Below, piece by piece: positions 16,726 to 18,550 of a DNA stretch of 18,550 nucleotides. Origin of the DNA: an uncultured Collinsella sp. (GTDB lineage: Bacteria; Actinomycetota; Coriobacteriia; Coriobacteriales; Coriobacteriaceae); NCBI GenBank assembly GCA_958415665.1, contig CATYZK010000037.1:1-18550 (forward strand). Reading direction: 5' to 3'. The translations under genes and the position numbers were made by a program. How positions within the stretch are numbered: the first letter of the stretch is position 1; every line of letters begins with the position of its first letter. Below the pieces are notes generated by a model, which searched no databases, had not been told where the DNA came from, and saw only the letters and a program-made list of their open reading frames with translations.

Positions 16726-17631
16726 ATGGAACCTATTACAACGGGCATGCAGGGAGCAGCCGTCGAGGACGTCCAGTCCCGCCTTCTGCAGCTCGGCTAT
16801 ACAATCGATGACGCCGAGGTTGTCGACAAGCGCTTTGGCACCACCACCGAGCAGGCCGTCAGCACCTTCAGGCTCGACAGCGGCCTTGCTGCCGGTCATG
16901 CCGTCGATATCCCCTGTTGGAGCGCCCTGGTCGACGCCTCGTATAAGCTGGGCGACCGCACTCTGTATCTGCGCATGCCCAATTTCCATGGCGCCGATGT
17001 GCAGGCCCTGCAGCGCGCTCTCAACGTTTTGGGCTTTGCCTGCGGCGAGGACGACGGCTACTTTGGTCCGCATACCGAGGCCGCCCTGCAGCAGTTCCAG
17101 GAAAATGTCGGCCTGTTTGCCGACGGCATGGCCTTCCAGGACACCTACGCCTACATCAACCGCCTGCACCATGTGTGGGAGGGCAAGCCCTCGGTCACCG
17201 AAGCCGAGTCCCGCATCGGTTTTGCTCGCGCCGCCAACGTGCTCGAGCGCTTCCAGATTGCCGTTATCGGCGAGGACCCCATTGCGCGCAGTGTTGCGTC
17301 GCGCATGTGGAATATCGCCACGGCAACGACCGACAACAGCGGCATGATGCTCTGCGACTCCGAGGTCCCAACCGACGTTGACCTGGTGCTCGAGATCGCA
17401 AGCGACGAGCTGCCCGCCGACGCCGCGCCACGCGCCACGATTGCCCTCGCCGAGTGCCACAACCTGGCCCAGCGCATCCGCACCGCCAATGTCGCCGCGC
17501 AGCAGAAGCCGGCTCGCATTCGCATTGAGCTCACGGGCATGACGCGTTACAACGGCACCTTCACGGCCAGCGACGCGCAGACGCTCGCCGTACGCCTACT
17601 CGACGGCGTTTGCGATGCCCTCGCAGATTAG
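16726..17631 (+). CDS. CwlM-like protein: two peptidoglycan-binding domains and a degenerate amidase domain
   Basis: Protein of 301 residues without signal peptide, so probably cytoplasmic or membrane-associated. Residues 5-70 and 85-147 are two PG_binding_1 domains (MQGAAVEDVQSRLLQLGY; GADVQALQRALNVLGF with DGYFGPHTEAALQQFQ). The joining piece SYKLGDRTL resembles the joint in mycobacterial CwlM. Residues about 175-301 keep the outline of an amidase_3 fold (FQIAVIGEDPIARSVASR; ARIRIELTGMTRYNG; final helix AQTLAVRLLDGV) but are shorter and lack the DPGHGG motif and the Glu and His zinc ligands. Loss of hydrolase activity is therefore likely. CwlM is known to regulate MurA instead of cutting peptidoglycan; a similar role here is inference. 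AAAGGGG seven bases before the ATG supports the start. It is followed by tRNA-Gln. Confidence 0.85.
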   Translation: MEPITTGMQGAAVEDVQSRLLQLGYTIDDAEVVDKRFGTTTEQAVSTFRLDSGLAAGHAVDIPCWSALVDASYKLGDRTLYLRMPNFHGADVQALQRALNVLGFACGEDDGYFGPHTEAALQQFQENVGLFADGMAFQDTYAYINRLHHVWEGKPSVTEAESRIGFARAANVLERFQIAVIGEDPIARSVASRMWNIATATTDNSGMMLCDSEVPTDVDLVLEIASDELPADAAPRATIALAECHNLAQRIRTANVAAQQKPARIRIELTGMTRYNGTFTASDAQTLAVRLLDGVCDALAD

Positions 17632-17669
17632 GTAAACTAGACGAGTTGCTTTTGGGCAACACCACACAT

Positions 17670-17744
17670 TGGGACGTAGTTCAACGGTAGAACTCCGGTT
17701 TTTGGTGCCGGCTGTTGGGGGTTCGAATCCCTCCGTCCCAGCCA
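17670..17744 (+). tRNA. tRNA-Gln, anticodon UUG, with encoded CCA
   Basis: The acceptor stem TGGGACG/CGTCCCA pairs fully and starts U1-A72, usual for tRNA-Gln. The D-arm is GTTC/GAAC. The anticodon stem CCGGT/GCCGG (one G-T) encloses loop TTTTGGT with anticodon TTG. The T-arm is GGGGG-TTCGAAT-CCCTC. Discriminator G and CCA are encoded. A possible -10 TAAACT lies at 17633-17638. Confidence 0.97.
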
Positions 17745-17753
17745 TTAAAACTG

Positions 17754-17790
17754 AGCGCCCTAAGCCCATAACGGCCCAGGGCGCTTTCTT
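17754..17790 (+). terminator. Terminator after tRNA-Gln
   Basis: AGCGCCCT (17754-17761) pairs with AGGGCGCT (17778-17785), followed by TTCTT. It starts ten bases after the tRNA CCA. Confidence 0.7.
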
Positions 17791-17795
17791 GTGGG

Positions 17796-17916
17796 CAAGC
17801 GGAGGAATTCGAACCCGCAAGGGTGCGGAGCTGAGGAAACGCGAAGCGTTTTCCAGCGCAGCACGCAAGGAGCGAAGCGACGCAGCGGGGCGCGGCCGCC
17901 GACCAGGCGGACGCGG
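17796..17916. repeat. tRNA T-arm-like repeat, copy A
   Basis: Begins CAAGCGGAGGAATTCGAACC and continues with CCGCAAGGGTGCGG and a CG-rich part ending AGGCGGACGCGG. The minus strand reads GCGGGTTCGAATTCCTCCGC, close to a tRNA T-arm and 3 mismatches in 20 from that of the neighbouring tRNA-Gln. It carries a 46-base segment absent from copy B, which holds the hairpin GGAAACGC/GCGTTTTCC. Neither strand gives a whole tRNA. Confidence 0.7.
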
Positions 17917-17931
17917 AATCCCTCCGTCCCA
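17916..17931 (+). repeat. 16-bp duplication of the tRNA-Gln 3' end
   Basis: GAATCCCTCCGTCCCA is identical to the tRNA-Gln T-arm/acceptor segment at 17725-17740 and in the same direction, 191 bases downstream. Identity at a tRNA 3' end is what integrases leave as attachment sites, but no integrase is in the window. Confidence 0.75.
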
Positions 17932-17977
17932 CACCAGCCAAGAGCCCCTCACGTCAAGCAAATCGAGCCAACGCCGC

Positions 17978-18049
17978 CAAGCGGAGGGATCCGAACCCGC
18001 AAGGATGCGGAGCGACGCAGCGGCGCGTGGCCGCCGCAGGCAGACGCGG
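17978..18049. repeat. tRNA T-arm-like repeat, copy B
   Basis: Begins CAAGCGGAGGGATCCGAACC and matches copy A at most positions through CCGCAAGGATGCGGAG, then through GACGCAGCGG and the final GACGCGG, but lacks the 46-base internal segment. With copy A it shows a direct duplication of about 182 bases followed by loss or gain of that segment. Confidence 0.7.
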
Positions 18050-18053
18050 TGTC

Positions 18054-18080
18054 GGCACTTAGGGACGTTCCTAAAGTGCC
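18054..18080. other. Hairpin with one-base bulge
   Basis: GGCACTTAGG (18054-18063) pairs with CCTAAAGTGCC (18070-18080) with one extra A in the right arm, around a GACGTT loop. It has no U-tract. It lies between the tRNA-like repeats and the 230-bp element and may be another dispersed repeat. Confidence 0.5.
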
Positions 18081-18116
18081 GGCTCGGGACTATTTTCGAG
18101 GACTCTCCGAAGGACT

Positions 18117-18346
18117 GTGGCCAAAAAACGGCAAATATGAGTACTGTTACCGTTGTAGCTACATAATTTACGTTAATAAAAGAAGATCTTAATGAGACTT
18201 ATTCGCATCAAGGTCTTCCTTTAATGAACACTTGAGGAGATACGGCAGCTTATCTGCTCGATCGACACGTCAAATCACCTTAAATGTGGTCAAAATTACT
18301 GCTACTAAAAGAATATCAGTACTCATATTTGGTGTTTTTTGGCCAC
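18117..18346. mobile_element. 230-bp element with 30-bp terminal inverted repeats (MITE-like)
   Basis: The ends at 18117-18146 and 18317-18346 are inverted copies of a 30-base sequence starting GTGGCCAAAAAAC and ending AAATATGAGTACTG, with two adjacent mismatches. The interior is clearly poorer in GC than the rest of the window and has no convincing gene. It contains an imperfect 16-bp hairpin. No target-site duplication is obvious next to the ends. The structure suits a miniature inverted-repeat element mobilised in trans, but a folded non-coding RNA or a binding-site pair would look alike. Confidence 0.6.
18182..18218. other. Internal hairpin of the 230-bp element
   Basis: GAAGATCTTAATGAGA (18182-18197) pairs with TCGCATCAAGGTCTTC (18203-18218) at 14 of 16 positions, counting one G-U pair, around a 5-base loop. 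Placed near the middle of the element, it gives a fold with outer and inner stems. Confidence 0.55.
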
Positions 18347-18478
18347 GGCTCTTTATAGACACACTGCACAGCGACTGGGGTAGATTTTTTTGAGGCACGC
18401 CTATCAGCCCCGTTCCGAAAAGCGAGCCGCATGCAACAACCAAGCCACGACAGGCCCCGGGAGAGCGGGGACACCGGC

Positions 18479-18547
18479 TTAGGTTTATCGCGAGTTCCGC
18501 CCGAACAGGAGGGCCCATAATGTGGCCTCCGTCGTGGTCAGGACAGT
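18479..18547. repeat. Conserved core of the palindromic element (copy 2, cut by window edge)
   Basis: Matches 158-225: TTAGGTT, ATCGCGAGTTCCGC, hairpin GGAGGGCCC (18508-18516)/GTGGCCTCC (18522-18530) around ATAAT, and AGGACAGT at nearly the same spacing. One stem pair changed from A-T to G-C with both sides altered; two other pairs are broken. The right outer arm seen in copy 1 would lie beyond the window. Confidence 0.75.
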
Positions 18548-18550
18548 AGA

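Noticed and set aside
17796..18049. Minus-strand tRNA genes or pseudogenes
   Set aside because: Only the T-arm is recognisable; no acceptor, D-arm or anticodon arm can be folded in place, so only repeats are reported.
17669..18192. Small open frames over the tRNA and its repeats
   Set aside because: They run through the tRNA-Gln gene and tRNA-like repeats and give Arg/Pro/Gly-rich products of the kind often mis-annotated next to tRNAs.

Overview
The window looks like chromosomal DNA of a gut actinobacterium of the Coriobacteriia, most probably Collinsella or a close relative. This is inferred from the high GC with strong C/G preference at codon third positions, glycan-centred gene content, Tat-type signals on exported proteins, a CwlM-like actinobacterial cell-wall protein, and the style of the intergenic repeats. 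No database search was possible, so the genus is an inference.

Layout. 1-284: no gene; hairpins, a minus-strand terminator and a 131-bp near-perfect palindrome enclosing a conserved core that recurs at the right end of the window. 285-1475 (-): Tat-exported PcsB-like coiled-coil protein with a CHAP-type peptidase domain. 1743-2804 (+): galE. 3025-4530 (+): malQ. 4660-6927 (+): glycogen/maltodextrin phosphorylase. 6928-7379: convergent intergenic region with two terminators and an array of five or six alternating 14-bp repeats at about 40-bp spacing. 7380-11745 (-): CUT1 sugar ABC operon in the order binding lipoprotein, MalF-like permease, MalG-like permease, MsmX/UgpC-like ATPase, with intercistronic hairpins. 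12052-12771 (-): GntR/HutC regulator resembling TreR. 12996-15446 (+): PTS alpha-glucoside EIICB fused to a Cof-type HAD phosphatase. 15562-16587 (+): polyprenyl diphosphate synthase. 16726-17631 (+): two peptidoglycan-binding domains plus a remnant amidase-like domain (CwlM-like). 17670-17744 (+): tRNA-Gln(UUG). 17745-18550: gene-free accessory DNA made of tRNA-like repeats, a 230-bp inverted-repeat element and the second copy of the left-end core.

How the genes work together. MalQ and GlgP disproportionate and phosphorolyse alpha-glucans to glucose-1-phosphate. The ABC importer probably brings in an oligosaccharide, and the PTS an alpha-glucoside or similar sugar. An 8-bp sequence fitting the HutC-type operator pattern GT-N-TA-N-AC (GTTTAAAC, GTATAAAC, or the near match GTTTGAAC) occurs in the malQ promoter, the ABC operon promoter region and on both sides of the gntR/PTS divergent region. 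This suggests one local regulon run by the GntR protein.

The most unusual items are the EIICB-HAD fusion, the alternating repeat array, the palindromic element with a conserved core, the 230-bp terminal-inverted-repeat element, and the CwlM-like protein that has lost the amidase metal ligands.
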